This document shows, one piece after another, positions 7,803 through 19,072 of a DNA stretch of 64,000 nt. Every line of letters starts with the position of its first letter. Positions within the stretch are counted from its first letter, which is position 1. The position numbers were made by a program, and so were the translations under genes. The notes below the pieces were generated by a model. That model was not told the DNA's origin. It was given only the letters and a program-made list of their open reading frames with translations, and searched no databases. The stretch is from Luteimonas sp. FCS-9. Lineage in GTDB: Bacteria; Pseudomonadota; Gammaproteobacteria; Xanthomonadales; Xanthomonadaceae. The stretch spans positions 62,001 to 126,000 of the forward strand of contig NZ_LASZ01000004.1 in assembly GCF_001014645.1 (NCBI RefSeq), read 5' to 3'.

Positions 7803-8581
7803 TGGCCGGCCAGCCCGCCCCCGCCCCGGCGACCGATTTCGAGCCCGCCGGCGAACTGAAGATCGGCCAGGTCGGCATCGCCAACCTGCGCATCCGCACC
7901 CTCGACGTCGCCCGCCTGGGCGAGGAGATGCGCAGCCGCGTGACGCGCGCGCCCAAGCTGTTCGAGCGGGCGGCGGTGATCCTGGACTTCGGCGGCCTGC
8001 CCGCGAGCCCGGACCCGGCGACCGCGCAGGCGCTGATCGATGCGCTGCGCGACGCCGGCGCGCTGCCGGTCGCGCTGGCCTGGGGCAGCAGCGACAACGC
8101 CGTGCTGGCGCAGGCGCTGGGCCTGCCGCTGCTGTCGAAGTTTCGCGCCCAGTACGAGAGCGCCGACGCCGTGCCGCCGTCTGCCGCGGCGCCCACCCGT
8201 GCCGCGCCGCCGCCGGCCGCCGCACCGCCCGCACCCGCCGCGGCCGCGCCCGAACCGGGCCTGATGCAGACCTCGGCGGTGCGCTCGGGCCAGCAGCTCT
8301 ACGCCAAGAACCGCGACCTGACGGTGATGTCGCAGGTCGGCGCCGGCGCCGAGGTCATCGCCGACGGCTCGATCCACATCTACGGCCCGCTGCGCGGACG
8401 CGCGCTGGCCGGCGCCCAGGGCAACCGCAACGCCCGCATCTTCTGCCGCAGCTTCCACGCCGAGCTCGTCGCCGTGGCGGGGCAGTACAAGGTGCTGGAA
8501 GATATCCCAAGAGAACTCCACGGCAAGGCCGTCCAGGTCTGGCTGGAGCATGAAGAACTGAAGATCGCCGCACTCGAGTGA
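7802..8581 (+). CDS. minC: Septum site-determining protein MinC
   Basis: The product is 259 residues. It has an N-terminal FtsZ-inhibiting domain (about 12-120, starting ELKIGQVGIANLRIRTLD), a flexible Pro/Ala-rich linker (about 125-152) and the C-terminal beta-helix that dimerises and binds MinD (about 155-259; SGQQLYAKNRDLTVMSQVG, IHIYGPLRGRALAG and RIFCRSFHAELVAVAG). With MinD it blocks FtsZ rings away from mid-cell. The linker is longer and more Ala/Pro-rich than in E. coli. The ATG overlaps the GNAT stop. minD follows after 26 bases. Confidence 0.96.
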   Translation: MAGQPAPAPATDFEPAGELKIGQVGIANLRIRTLDVARLGEEMRSRVTRAPKLFERAAVILDFGGLPASPDPATAQALIDALRDAGALPVALAWGSSDNAVLAQALGLPLLSKFRAQYESADAVPPSAAAPTRAAPPPAAAPPAPAAAAPEPGLMQTSAVRSGQQLYAKNRDLTVMSQVGAGAEVIADGSIHIYGPLRGRALAGAQGNRNARIFCRSFHAELVAVAGQYKVLEDIPRELHGKAVQVWLEHEELKIAALE

Positions 8582-8607
8582 CGGCGGCACACCCCAGGAG
8601 ACGTGTT

Positions 8608-9417
8608 TTGGCTGAAATCATCGTGGTCACTTCGGGCAAGGGTGGCGTCGGCAAGACCACCACCAGCGCCAGCATCGCCAGCGGGCTGGCCCGGCAGGGC
8701 AAGCGCACCGCGGTCGTCGACTTCGACGTCGGCCTGCGCAACCTCGACCTGATCATGGGCTGCGAGCGCCGCGTGGTGTACGACCTGGTCAACGTCGTCC
8801 AGGGCGAGGCCTCGCTCAAGCAGGCGCTGATCAAGGACAAGCGCTTCGACAACCTCTACGTGCTCGCCGCCTCGCAGACGCGCGACAAGGACGCGCTGAC
8901 CAAGGACGGCGTGGAGCGCGTGCTCAAGGAACTGGCCGACGACGGCTTCGACTTCATCGTCTGCGACTCGCCGGCCGGCATCGAGAAGGGCGCGTTCCTG
9001 GCGATGTACTTCGCCGACCGCGCGATCGTCGTGGTCAACCCCGAGGTCTCCTCGGTGCGCGACTCCGACCGCGTCATCGGCCTGCTGCAGTCCAAGACCC
9101 GGCGCGCCGAACAGGGCGAGCGCGTGCAGGAACACCTGCTGCTGACCCGCTACAGCCCGTCGCGCGTGGAAAGCGGCGAGATGCTCTCGATCGCCGACGT
9201 CGAGGAGGTGCTGGGCCTGAAGACCATCGGCGTGATCCCCGAATCGGGCGACGTGCTCAACGCGTCCAACAAGGGCGAGCCGGTGATCCTCGACGCCCAG
9301 TCGACCGCCGGCCAGGCCTACGACGACGCGGTCGCGCGCCTGCTCGGCCAGGAGCGCCCGCTGCGCTTCACCACCACGGAGAAGAAGGGCTTCTTCAGCA
9401 AGCTGTTCGGAGGTTGA
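8608..9417 (+). CDS. minD: Septum site-determining ATPase MinD
   Basis: The product is 269 residues. It has a deviant Walker A (GKGGVGKTT, residues 10-18), the DxxxGLRNLD segment, [10 protein letters not shown] around the switch region and a C-terminal amphipathic membrane helix ([11 protein letters not shown]). ATP-bound MinD dimers sit on the inner membrane and recruit MinC and MinE. I start it at the TTG at 8608, which gives the usual (M)[12 protein letters not shown] start and has CAGGAGA upstream; a GTG at 8578 would add ten residues overlapping minC. The rare TTG start may lower its yield. Confidence 0.96.
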   Translation: MAEIIVVTSGKGGVGKTTTSASIASGLARQGKRTAVVDFDVGLRNLDLIMGCERRVVYDLVNVVQGEASLKQALIKDKRFDNLYVLAASQTRDKDALTKDGVERVLKELADDGFDFIVCDSPAGIEKGAFLAMYFADRAIVVVNPEVSSVRDSDRVIGLLQSKTRRAEQGERVQEHLLLTRYSPSRVESGEMLSIADVEEVLGLKTIGVIPESGDVLNASNKGEPVILDAQSTAGQAYDDAVARLLGQERPLRFTTTEKKGFFSKLFGG

Positions 9418-9419
9418 CG

Positions 9420-9683
9420 ATGGCCCTGTTCGATTTTCTCAAGCCCAAGAAGAACACCGCGACGATCGCCAAGGACCGCCTGCGCATCATCGTCGCCCAG
9501 GAACGCACCAACCGCGACGCGCCCGACTACCTGCCGCTGCTGCAGCGCGAGCTGCTCGAGGTGATCCGCAAGTACGTCAGCATCGACGTCGAGGCGGTCA
9601 AGGTCGACCTGGTCAAGGAGGGCGAGCACGACGTGCTCGACATCTCGGTCGCGCTGCCCGACGAGCGCATCACGCCGGCCTGA
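9420..9683 (+). CDS. minE: Cell division topological specificity factor MinE
   Basis: The product is 87 residues. It has the membrane-targeting N-terminus ([14 protein letters not shown]), the anti-MinCD helix ([18 protein letters not shown]) and the C-terminal dimerisation domain ([12 protein letters not shown]). It stimulates MinD ATPase and drives the pole-to-pole oscillation. The ATG at 9420 lies two bases after the minD stop and follows GGAGG, so it is the third gene of the min operon. Confidence 0.96.
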   Translation: MALFDFLKPKKNTATIAKDRLRIIVAQERTNRDAPDYLPLLQRELLEVIRKYVSIDVEAVKVDLVKEGEHDVLDISVALPDERITPA

Positions 9684-9689
9684 GCCGAC

Positions 9690-10220
9690 GTGCCCCCGCT
9701 CCCCGGCGCACCGGCATCGCCCGCCGCGGACGCGCCGCACGACGCGTCCGCGTCGGTGCTGCGCGTGGCCGACGTCGGCTTCGAACCGGCCACCGCCCTG
9801 CTCGCGCGTTACGGGCTGCGGCCGCATCGCGTCGCCCCCGGCCAGCCGATTCCCGGCAGCTACTGGGGCGACAGCGAAGCCGGCATCATCGGCACCGACG
9901 TGCATGCGCGCGACGACACCCCGGTGCATTCGCTGCTGCACGAGGCCTGCCACCTGATCGTGCTGCCGCCCGAGCGCCGCGCCGCCGTGCACACCGACGC
10001 CACCGACTCGGTCGAGGAGGAGGACGCGACCTGCTACCTCCAGATCGTGCTCGCCGACGCGCTGCCCGGCGTCGGCAGCGCGCGGCTGATGGCCGACATG
10101 GACGCCTGGGGGTACACCTTCCGCCTGGGCTCGGCGCGCGCCTGGTTCGAGCGCGACGCCGACGATGCGCGCGCCTGGCTGGTCGCGCGCGGCCTGCTGC
10201 CGGTGCCCGCGGCCGGCTGA
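9690..10220 (+). CDS. Conserved protein with HEXXH motif downstream of minE
   Basis: The product is 176 residues with no family I can name. It has a Pro/Ala-rich, probably disordered start (1-22), then a globular part with SYWGDSEAGI and SLLHEACHLIV, where His84-Glu85 and His88 form a zinc-metallopeptidase HEXXH motif. A run of Glu at 109-111 (SVEEEDA) could supply the third ligand. There is no signal peptide, so it would be cytoplasmic. The likely GTG start is six bases after minE. Whether it is catalytic or acts in division is unknown. Confidence 0.7.
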   Translation: MPPLPGAPASPAADAPHDASASVLRVADVGFEPATALLARYGLRPHRVAPGQPIPGSYWGDSEAGIIGTDVHARDDTPVHSLLHEACHLIVLPPERRAAVHTDATDSVEEEDATCYLQIVLADALPGVGSARLMADMDAWGYTFRLGSARAWFERDADDARAWLVARGLLPVPAAG

Positions 10221-10350
10221 CGGCGGGCATCGACGCGCCGCATCGGCACGGTCGGATGCGTGCGACGCGGCGCATCGCGCGCGCATCGTCACTTGCGGCG
10301 TCGCAACCGCCGCACTAGCCTCCCGGTTCCCTTGCACACCGGACGCCGTC

Positions 10351-12351
10351 GTGACCCATCGCCATGCCCTGCTCGCCCTCGCGGTCGCCGCGAGCCTGAC
10401 GCTCGCCGGCTGCAACCGTTCGCCCTCGCCCGACGCGACCGCGCCGGCCGCGTCCACCGCGCCCGCCGACGAGACGGCCGACCAGTTCATCGCGCGCGTC
10501 AACGAGGAGATGCGCACGCTGATGCCGGAACTGACCGCCTCGCAGTGGCTGTCGGCGACCTACATCAACGACGACAGCCAGCTGCTGGCCGCCAAGTACA
10601 ACGAGCGCTACCTGGCCCAGCTCAACACCTGGATCGAGCAGGCGCGCCGGTTCGAGGGCAAGGAGATGTCGCCCGAGACCGCGCGCGCCATCAACCTGCT
10701 CAAGCTCGGCGCGTCGATGCCGCCGCCGCGCGATCCCGCGCACCTGGCCGAGCTCACCGCACTGGCGTCGAAGATGGAAGGCACCTACGGCGCCGGCCAG
10801 TACTGCACCGGCGAAGGCGAGGCCCGCCGCTGCCGCCAGCTCGGCCAGCTCGAGGACGTGCTGCGCAGCAGCCGCGACTACGACGCGCAGCCCGACGCCT
10901 GGCAGGGCTGGCACACGATCGCCCAGCCGATGCGCCCCGACTACACGCGCTTCGTCGAGCTGGTCAACGAGGGCGCGCGCGACCTCGGCTTCGCCGACGC
11001 CGGCGAGGCCTGGCGTTCGGGCTACGACATGCCGCCGGCCGAGCTCGCCGCCGAGACCGACCGGCTGTGGGGCCAGGTCAAGCCGCTCTACGAGCAACTG
11101 CACTGCTACGCGCGCGGCCGGCTGGAAGCACGCTATCCCGGCCGCGGCACGGTCGACGGCGGCCTGCTGCCCGCGCACCTGATGGGCAACATGTGGCAAC
11201 AGGACTGGGGCAACCTGTGGGACGTGCTGCAGCCGTACCCGAACGCCGGGGACCTCGACATCACCGGCGCGCTGGAGAAGAACTACCAGGCGCTGCTCAA
11301 CGAGCGGATGGTCAAGGAGAACGCGCTGATCGATTCGGATCGCCGCGCCGACATCGCGCACGCCGCGCAGGTCGAGAACGCCAAGCGCATGAACGAGCGC
11401 GCGCAGGACTTCTACGTCTCGCTCGGCATGCCCAAGCTGCCCGAGAGCTTCTGGACCAGGACGCAGTTCGTGAAGCCGCGCGACCGCGACGTGGTCTGCC
11501 ATGCCAGCGCCTGGGACATGGGCGCGCACATCAACGGCCAGCCGGACGTGCGCACCAAGATGTGCACCAAGCCCAACGAGGAAGACTTCACGACGATCTA
11601 CCACGAGCTCGGGCACGTCTACTACTACCTCGCCTACAACGGTCGTCCGCCGCTGTTCCAGACCGGCGCGCACGACGGCTTCCACGAGGCGATCGGCGAC
11701 ACCATCGTGTTGGCGATGACGCCCAAGTACCTGCAGTCGATCGGCCTGGTCGGCGAACAGCAGCAGTCGCAGGAATCGCTGGTCAATTCGCAGATGCGCA
11801 TGGCGCTGGCGAAGGTGTCGTTCCTGCCGTTCGGGCTGATGATCGACCGTTGGCGCTGGGGCGTGTTCGACGGCTCGATCACGCCGGACAACTACAACGC
11901 CGCGTGGTGGTCGCTCAAGGCGCAGTACCAGGGCGTGGCCCCGGCGACACCGCGCGGCGAGGAGTTCTTCGACGCCGGCGCCAAGTACCACGTGCCGGGC
12001 AACACGCCCTACACGCGCTACTTCCTCTCCCACGTACTGCAGTTCCAGTTCTACAAGGCGCTGTGCGACGCGTCCGGGCACACCGGCCCGCTGTACGAGT
12101 GCAGCTTCTACGGCAACAAGGCGGCCGGCGAGAAGTTCTGGGCGATGCTCGAGAAGGGCAACAGCCAGCCGTGGCAGCAGACGCTCAAGGCGCTGACCGG
12201 GGGCGAGACGATGGACGCCGCGCCGGTGCTCGAGTACTTCGCACCCCTGCAGACCTGGCTCGAGCAGCAGAACGAAGGCCGCAGCTGCGGCTGGAGCGCA
12301 CCGGCCTCGGCGCAGTCCCCTGCTCCGGCCGCGACGCCTGCAAAGGGCTGA
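10351..12351 (+). CDS. M2 family (ACE-like) peptidyl-dipeptidase, lipoprotein
   Basis: The product is 666 residues. An N-terminal lipoprotein signal ends in the lipobox LTLAGC (about residues 16-21), so the mature protein is lipid-anchored, probably in the periplasm. The catalytic zinc site is HELGH (His418, Glu419, His422) with Glu446 in EAIGD, the spacing of the angiotensin-converting-enzyme family M2. These enzymes remove C-terminal dipeptides. The likely start is the GTG at 10351, which leads directly into the signal peptide; the frame is open further upstream but without a signal there. The gene appears monocistronic. Confidence 0.93.
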   Translation: MTHRHALLALAVAASLTLAGCNRSPSPDATAPAASTAPADETADQFIARVNEEMRTLMPELTASQWLSATYINDDSQLLAAKYNERYLAQLNTWIEQARRFEGKEMSPETARAINLLKLGASMPPPRDPAHLAELTALASKMEGTYGAGQYCTGEGEARRCRQLGQLEDVLRSSRDYDAQPDAWQGWHTIAQPMRPDYTRFVELVNEGARDLGFADAGEAWRSGYDMPPAELAAETDRLWGQVKPLYEQLHCYARGRLEARYPGRGTVDGGLLPAHLMGNMWQQDWGNLWDVLQPYPNAGDLDITGALEKNYQALLNERMVKENALIDSDRRADIAHAAQVENAKRMNERAQDFYVSLGMPKLPESFWTRTQFVKPRDRDVVCHASAWDMGAHINGQPDVRTKMCTKPNEEDFTTIYHELGHVYYYLAYNGRPPLFQTGAHDGFHEAIGDTIVLAMTPKYLQSIGLVGEQQQSQESLVNSQMRMALAKVSFLPFGLMIDRWRWGVFDGSITPDNYNAAWWSLKAQYQGVAPATPRGEEFFDAGAKYHVPGNTPYTRYFLSHVLQFQFYKALCDASGHTGPLYECSFYGNKAAGEKFWAMLEKGNSQPWQQTLKALTGGETMDAAPVLEYFAPLQTWLEQQNEGRSCGWSAPASAQSPAPAATPAKG

Positions 12352-12570
12352 GCGGCCTTTGAAGCACCGCGGCCTTTCCAGGCCGACTCGTTACAACTGC
12401 GGGATGGGAGCTGTCTTCGGACAGACAGCAGCCTGCCAGCCGGAAGGCGCTCCCCCCTCGGTCAAGGCCGCTTCGCGGTCCGGCCACGCGAAGCGCGCGT
12501 GGCGTTCGCATGGATGCGCGGCAGTGCCGCGCACGCCATCCATGCTCACCCTGCCTTGACTCGGGCGCGC

Positions 12571-12658
12571 GCCCGCTCCGCGTCCGGCCCGGCGCAGCGC
12601 GCCGGGCGTTCGCCCGCTCGCGCGGCATGCCGCGCAGGCAGAGCGGGTTCACCCATGG
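12571..12658. repeat. Left arm of 90-bp inverted repeat
   Basis: The reverse complement of this segment matches 12831-12920. Shared landmarks are CCATGGGTGA at one end, a 16-base palindrome GCGCGGCATGCCGCGC (12620-12635 here, 12854-12869 in the other arm), an 8-5-8 hairpin GCCCGGCG-CAGCG-CGCCGGGC (12587-12607) and GGAGCGGGC at the other end. Confidence 0.85.
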
Positions 12659-12830
12659 CGCGCTCGACGCGGCCACCGGCTGTCAGTCCGCTGCCACAGC
12701 CGTTTGCATCCCGACTTCGGGTGGACACAGAGTCACCCGCCAGAAGAAGTCGCGCGTTGTCGGCCTCGGTGCGTCGTGCTGGCCGGGGATTGCGATAGCG
12801 GGCCATGGATGGCTCGCGGCGGCGAGTCAG

Positions 12831-12920
12831 CCATGGGTGAGTGTGGGCTGCTCGCGCGGCATGCCGCGCAGCCCGCACGAACGCCCGGCGTGCTTCGCCG
12901 GGCCGGACCGCGGAGCGGGC
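12831..12920. repeat. Right arm of 90-bp inverted repeat
   Basis: This is the inverted partner of 12571-12658, separated from it by 172 bases. It contains the same 16-base palindrome (12854-12869) and the hairpin GCCCGGCG-TGCTT-CGCCGGGC (12883-12903). It is absent from the related repeat near 51830, where GTCAGCCATG runs almost directly into GGCTGACC. Confidence 0.85.
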
Positions 12921-13060
12921 TGACCGAGCCGGGGAGCAGTCCCCGGCCGGCGCGACGCACGTTCCGAAGAAGAACGCCCTGATCGAGCAAGCAGAAGCAG
13001 GACTCGCTAGCTCGGGTAAAGACCATTCATCGCCCCCACGGCAACGCCTCCGAGCGGCGG

Positions 13061-14317
13061 CTACAGCGGATCGGTCGGGGCCACCGGCGCGGCATCGCGC
13101 GCGGGGGTCGGGGGCGGCGCGCCGCGCGCCAGCTCGGCGCGCCAGAACAGCCAGCCGACCAGCATGAAGCCGGCCGAGGTCAGCGCAAGCGCGCGCGGAT
13201 GATGGCTGACCAGTGGCGAGAGCACGCCGGCCGCGACCGCATTGAGCACCAGGCCGACGAAGGCCTGCAGCGACGACGCCGATCCGCGCTGGCGCGGGTA
13301 CATGTCCAGCACGGCGAGCGTGAGGATCGGGAACACCAGCGCAATGCCGAACGAGTTGAGCATCATCGGCAGCACCGCCCACGGCACCTCGGGCTGGTCC
13401 ACCAGCAGGTTGTAGCCGAGGTTGGCGGCCATCGCCACGCCGCTGCACGCAAAGCCGATGTTCGCCAACCGCGGGCCGCTGATCCGCCCCGCCGCCCGAC
13501 CCGAGAGCCAGGCGCCGAGCATCATGCCGGTGATCATCGGGACGAAGAACCAGCCGAACTGGCGCTCGTTGAGGCGCAGCACGTCGACGACGAACACCGG
13601 CGTCGAGGCGATGTACAGGAACAGCGCCGAGAAGTTGAACGCGCCCGCCGCGGCGAGCCGCTGGAACCGCCGGTTGGCGACGATCGCCGCATAGCCGCGC
13701 AGCAGGCGCCCGGGCGCGAGCGAGATGCGCGCCGCCGGCGGATGGGTCTCCGGCAAGCGCACCCAGCACACCGCCAGCAGCACCAGCGAGAACGCGACCA
13801 GGAACCAGAAGATCAGCGGCCAGCGTCCCCAGCCCAGCAGCCAGCCGCCGATCACCGGCGCGATCGCCGGCGCGATGCCGAAGATCATCGACACCTGGCT
13901 CATCAATCGCTGCGCGTCGTCGCCGTGCAGCACGTCGCGGATCACCGCGCGCCCGACGATCAGGCCCACGCCGGCCGACAGGCCCTGCAGCGCGCGGAAC
14001 GCCAGCAGCGTGCCGAGGCTGGTCGACAGCGCGCAGCCGACCGACGCGACCACGAACACCGCCAGCCCGCCCAGGATCACCCGCCGCCGCCCGAGCGCGT
14101 CCGACAGCGGCCCGTGCACCACGCTCATCAGCGCGTAGGCCACGAGATACACCGAGATCGTCTGCTGCATCGCGACCGCATCCGCGCCCAGGTCCGCGCC
14201 GATCGCGGGGAACGCCGGGAAGATCGTGTCGATCGAGAACGGCCCGAACATCGCCAGGCCGGCGAGCAGCAGGGTCAGCAGGCGGATCGGGACCTGCGGT
14301 GGCGGGGTCACGGTCAT
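13061..14317 (-). CDS. MFS drug efflux transporter, Bcr/CflA-like
   Basis: The product is 418 residues with twelve predicted membrane helices. MFGPFSIDTIFPAFPAIGADL in helix 1 is typical of the Bcr/CflA (DHA1) branch. The loop 2-3 motif GPLSDALGRRRVILGG is the major-facilitator motif A, and GRAVIRD occurs near helix 4. Members export drugs or small metabolites with proton exchange; the substrate is not predictable. I chose the ATG at 14317; ATGs at 14341 and 14395 are in frame. The gene converges with the M2 peptidase across the repeat-filled gap. Confidence 0.88.
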   Translation of the reverse strand: MTVTPPPQVPIRLLTLLLAGLAMFGPFSIDTIFPAFPAIGADLGADAVAMQQTISVYLVAYALMSVVHGPLSDALGRRRVILGGLAVFVVASVGCALSTSLGTLLAFRALQGLSAGVGLIVGRAVIRDVLHGDDAQRLMSQVSMIFGIAPAIAPVIGGWLLGWGRWPLIFWFLVAFSLVLLAVCWVRLPETHPPAARISLAPGRLLRGYAAIVANRRFQRLAAAGAFNFSALFLYIASTPVFVVDVLRLNERQFGWFFVPMITGMMLGAWLSGRAAGRISGPRLANIGFACSGVAMAANLGYNLLVDQPEVPWAVLPMMLNSFGIALVFPILTLAVLDMYPRQRGSASSLQAFVGLVLNAVAAGVLSPLVSHHPRALALTSAGFMLVGWLFWRAELARGAPPPTPARDAAPVAPTDPL

Positions 14318-14535
14318 CGTCGACCGGCCCCGTTGGGACATGGACGCATGCGCTGGGCTCGGTGCGGGGGCTGCGCAGCATAGCAACGCGTCCATGCACG
14401 CCGGGACGGACGCAGCGTTCCCCGGGCCGCAGTCCGGTGCGTTGCCGCGGCGCAGCGCGATCGCTGCAGGGCCGGCGAGCGATCGCTACGCCGCGTCGAC
14501 CGTTCGTGCACGCGCGGCGCTCCACGGTGCGGGCC

Positions 14536-15330
14536 ATGCCATTCTTGTCCCGCTCCCTCGCCGCCGCGCTCCTGGGCGCCGCCCTCGCCGCCTGCGGCGG
14601 CACCGCCCCCACCGCGCCGGCCGTCGACCCGCCGGGTGCATCGGGAACGGCCGCCACGCGCACGCTCGAGGCCGGTGCCCGCGCGCTGCAGGGCACCGCG
14701 CCGCTGCGCGACATGGACATCCACATCGTCGGCTTCCATCCGATGAAGGACGACCCGACGATGCAGATGGAGGCCCACCACTACTGCCGCCAGGTCAATG
14801 AGGACTTCGCGCAGTGCGCGCTGTTCGACGGCGACACCGTCGAGGCCAACCTCACCGGCATCGAGTACATCGTGTCCGAGCGATTGTTCGCGCAGCTGCC
14901 CGAGGACGAACGCGCGTACTGGCACCCGCACAACGGCGAGATCCTGTCCGGGCAGCTGGTCGCGCCGGGCCTGCCCGAGGTCGCCGAGCGCGCGCTGATG
15001 CGCCAGAAGATCAACAGCTACGGCAAGACCTGGCACACCTGGCATTCGCGCCACGGCATCGCGGCCGGCGATGCGCTGCCGCTCGGCCCCGCGACGCTGG
15101 CGTGGTCGTTCAACCGCGACGGCGAGGTCGATCCGGCGCTCGTTGCGGCGCGCGACCAGCGCACCGGCATCGACAGTGCGCAGCGGCGCCGGGCGCGCGA
15201 GGACCTGCGCACCGATGCGCGACCGCAGGCGGGGGTCGACGCACTGCGCGCGCATTTCCCGGACGCCACGCCGATCCCGGGGGTCCGCGACGCCACCGCG
15301 GACCCGGACACGGGCGACCGCAGGCGCTAG
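14536..15330 (+). CDS. DUF1264 (OBAP-like) lipoprotein
   Basis: The product is 264 residues. The signal ends in a lipobox (LAACGG, Cys about 20), so it is a lipoprotein. The central domain (about 55-195) matches DUF1264, the family of plant oil-body-associated proteins: HHYCRQVNEDFAQC, LTGIEYIVSERLF, WHPHNGEILSGQLVAPGLP and KTWHTWH. Its role in bacteria is unknown. The C-terminal 70 residues are Arg/Asp-rich and look disordered. The stop codon interlocks with that of the convergent gene on a CTAG. Confidence 0.85.
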   Translation: MPFLSRSLAAALLGAALAACGGTAPTAPAVDPPGASGTAATRTLEAGARALQGTAPLRDMDIHIVGFHPMKDDPTMQMEAHHYCRQVNEDFAQCALFDGDTVEANLTGIEYIVSERLFAQLPEDERAYWHPHNGEILSGQLVAPGLPEVAERALMRQKINSYGKTWHTWHSRHGIAAGDALPLGPATLAWSFNRDGEVDPALVAARDQRTGIDSAQRRRAREDLRTDARPQAGVDALRAHFPDATPIPGVRDATADPDTGDRRR

Positions 15331-15656
15331 AGCCGCTCGACCGCCATCGCGCGGATCAGCACCGCCTGCTGCGCGAAGCGCGTCTCCAGCGAGGCGCGGT
15401 AGTCCGCCCACCAGGCGCGATCGAGCCCGTCGGTCATGACCTCGACCAGCACCACCTCGTCGCGCTGCACCTCGCCACCCGGATCCTCCCAGGCGCCGGC
15501 GGCCGGCGCGCGCAGGAACGCGGTGGCGCCGCCGAAGCGCGTGGTCAGTTCGTCGCGCACCCCGTCGAACAACGTGCGTGGCCACGGGTGGCCGTCGGCG
15601 CCGCGCAGCGGCAGGAAGAGCTGGACGAGCGTGCACGGGGGCGGGTCTTCGGGCAT
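15327..15656 (-). CDS. Conserved hypothetical protein
   Basis: The product is 109 residues, from the ATG at 15656. It starts with TLVQLFLPLRGADGHPWPRTLF, a pattern I recall from small uncharacterised proteobacterial proteins, then an alpha/beta stretch (LTTRFGGATAFLRAPA, DEVVLVEVMTDG) and a helical end (RASLETRFAQQAVLIRAM). There is no signal peptide or membrane helix. No function can be assigned. It ends on the same CTAG as the DUF1264 gene. Confidence 0.65.
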   Translation of the reverse strand: MPEDPPPCTLVQLFLPLRGADGHPWPRTLFDGVRDELTTRFGGATAFLRAPAAGAWEDPGGEVQRDEVVLVEVMTDGLDRAWWADYRASLETRFAQQAVLIRAMAVERL

Positions 15657-15748
15657 GGACGGGCGGCGCGAAAGCGGGACGGACGAGCATCGCCGCCCGG
15701 CCATGGAGCCCGCGTCACGGCCCGGCCCGGCCGGCCGCGCGGGGGCGG

Positions 15749-15754
15749 TATAAT
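15749..15754 (+). promoter_or_regulatory. -10 box of the glycine riboswitch-gcvP transcript
   Basis: A perfect TATAAT stands out in GC-rich sequence, about 20 bases before the first riboswitch stem. No convincing -35 is seen 17 bases upstream. Confidence 0.6.
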
Positions 15755-15772
15755 CGGCGCGCTGCAACCAAC

Positions 15773-15937
15773 CGGTGGGAGAAGCGGGTCCGCCCGCTGC
15801 CGAAGGCGCAACGCCCGTAATCGCTCAGGCCCACGTACTGCCGGCGGGAAAACTCTGGAGAGACCGGTTCGATCCGGCGCCGAAGGTGCATGGGGACGCG
15901 TCACCCCCCGAACTCTCAGGCAAAAGGACAGAGGGGC
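15773..15937 (+). ncRNA. Tandem glycine riboswitch
   Basis: Two glycine aptamers follow one another. The first holds GGTGGGAGAAGC, GCCGAAGGCGCAA and CGCTCAGGCCCAC (15774-15833). The second holds ACTCTGGAGAGACCG, GCGCCGAAGGTGCA and AACTCTCAGGCAAAAGGACA (15851-15930). These are the conserved core sequences of the class, and the doubled arrangement is its usual form. It precedes gcvP by 100 bases and should raise expression of the glycine cleavage P-protein when glycine is plentiful. Confidence 0.93.
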
Positions 15938-16036
15938 ACGAGGAAGGCCGGCGCCTTCCGCCGCCGCATGCCCTCCCCGGCGCGGCGCGGCATGCCGTCG
16001 GCCCTCCGCCCCCAGCCGCCCTACCGGATGCCCGCC

Positions 16037-18970
<2,934 letters not shown>

Positions 18971-18990
18971 GCGCGACGTCGGACCCCGGT

Positions 18991-19009
18991 CCCGGGCGCA
19001 ATGCCCGGG
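18991..19009 (+). terminator. Hairpin after gcvP
   Basis: CCCGGGC, loop GCAAT, GCCCGGG starts 20 bases after the gcvP stop. There is no T-run, so it may only stabilise the 3' end or work with Rho. Confidence 0.45.
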
Positions 19010-19072
19010 GCCGTGCCCGCGCAATACCCGGTGCGCCCATCGTCCTCCGGCAGGTGCGCGGGCGCAGGCGCC

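Larger units (their letters stand above)
12400..13028. repeat. Mosaic dispersed repeat, long copy (A)
   Basis: Three blocks match the copy at 51635-51934 in order: a left block ending CTCGGTCAAGGCC (12400-12470), a middle block from CAGAAGAAGTC through GGCCGGGGATTGCGATAGCG to GTCAGCCATG (about 12740-12834), and a right block from GCTGACCGAGCC to GAAGCAGGA (12919-13002) with weaker similarity to 13028. Between the blocks this copy has two segments absent from the other (12471-about 12735 and about 12835-12918), which contain the inverted arms. Confidence 0.9.
12352..13060. other. Non-coding gap filled by mosaic repeat
   Basis: This 709-bp gap lies between convergent genes (M2 peptidase and MFS pump). 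No frame has coding support. Most of it (12400-13028) is a dispersed repeat also found at 51635-51934, with two extra inverted arms. Several hairpins are present, among them 12587-12607, 12883-12903 and 12929-12946. Confidence 0.8.

Noticed and set aside
12546-14726. Long minus-strand frame through the repeat gap and MFS gene
   Set aside because: It reads repeat DNA and a shifted MFS frame; the fragment with ESCFCLLD is the repeat translated, present without frame conservation at 51.9 kb.
15851-15885. GGTTCGATCC, resembling a tRNA T-loop
   Set aside because: It lies within the second glycine aptamer; no acceptor or anticodon arm can be built around it.
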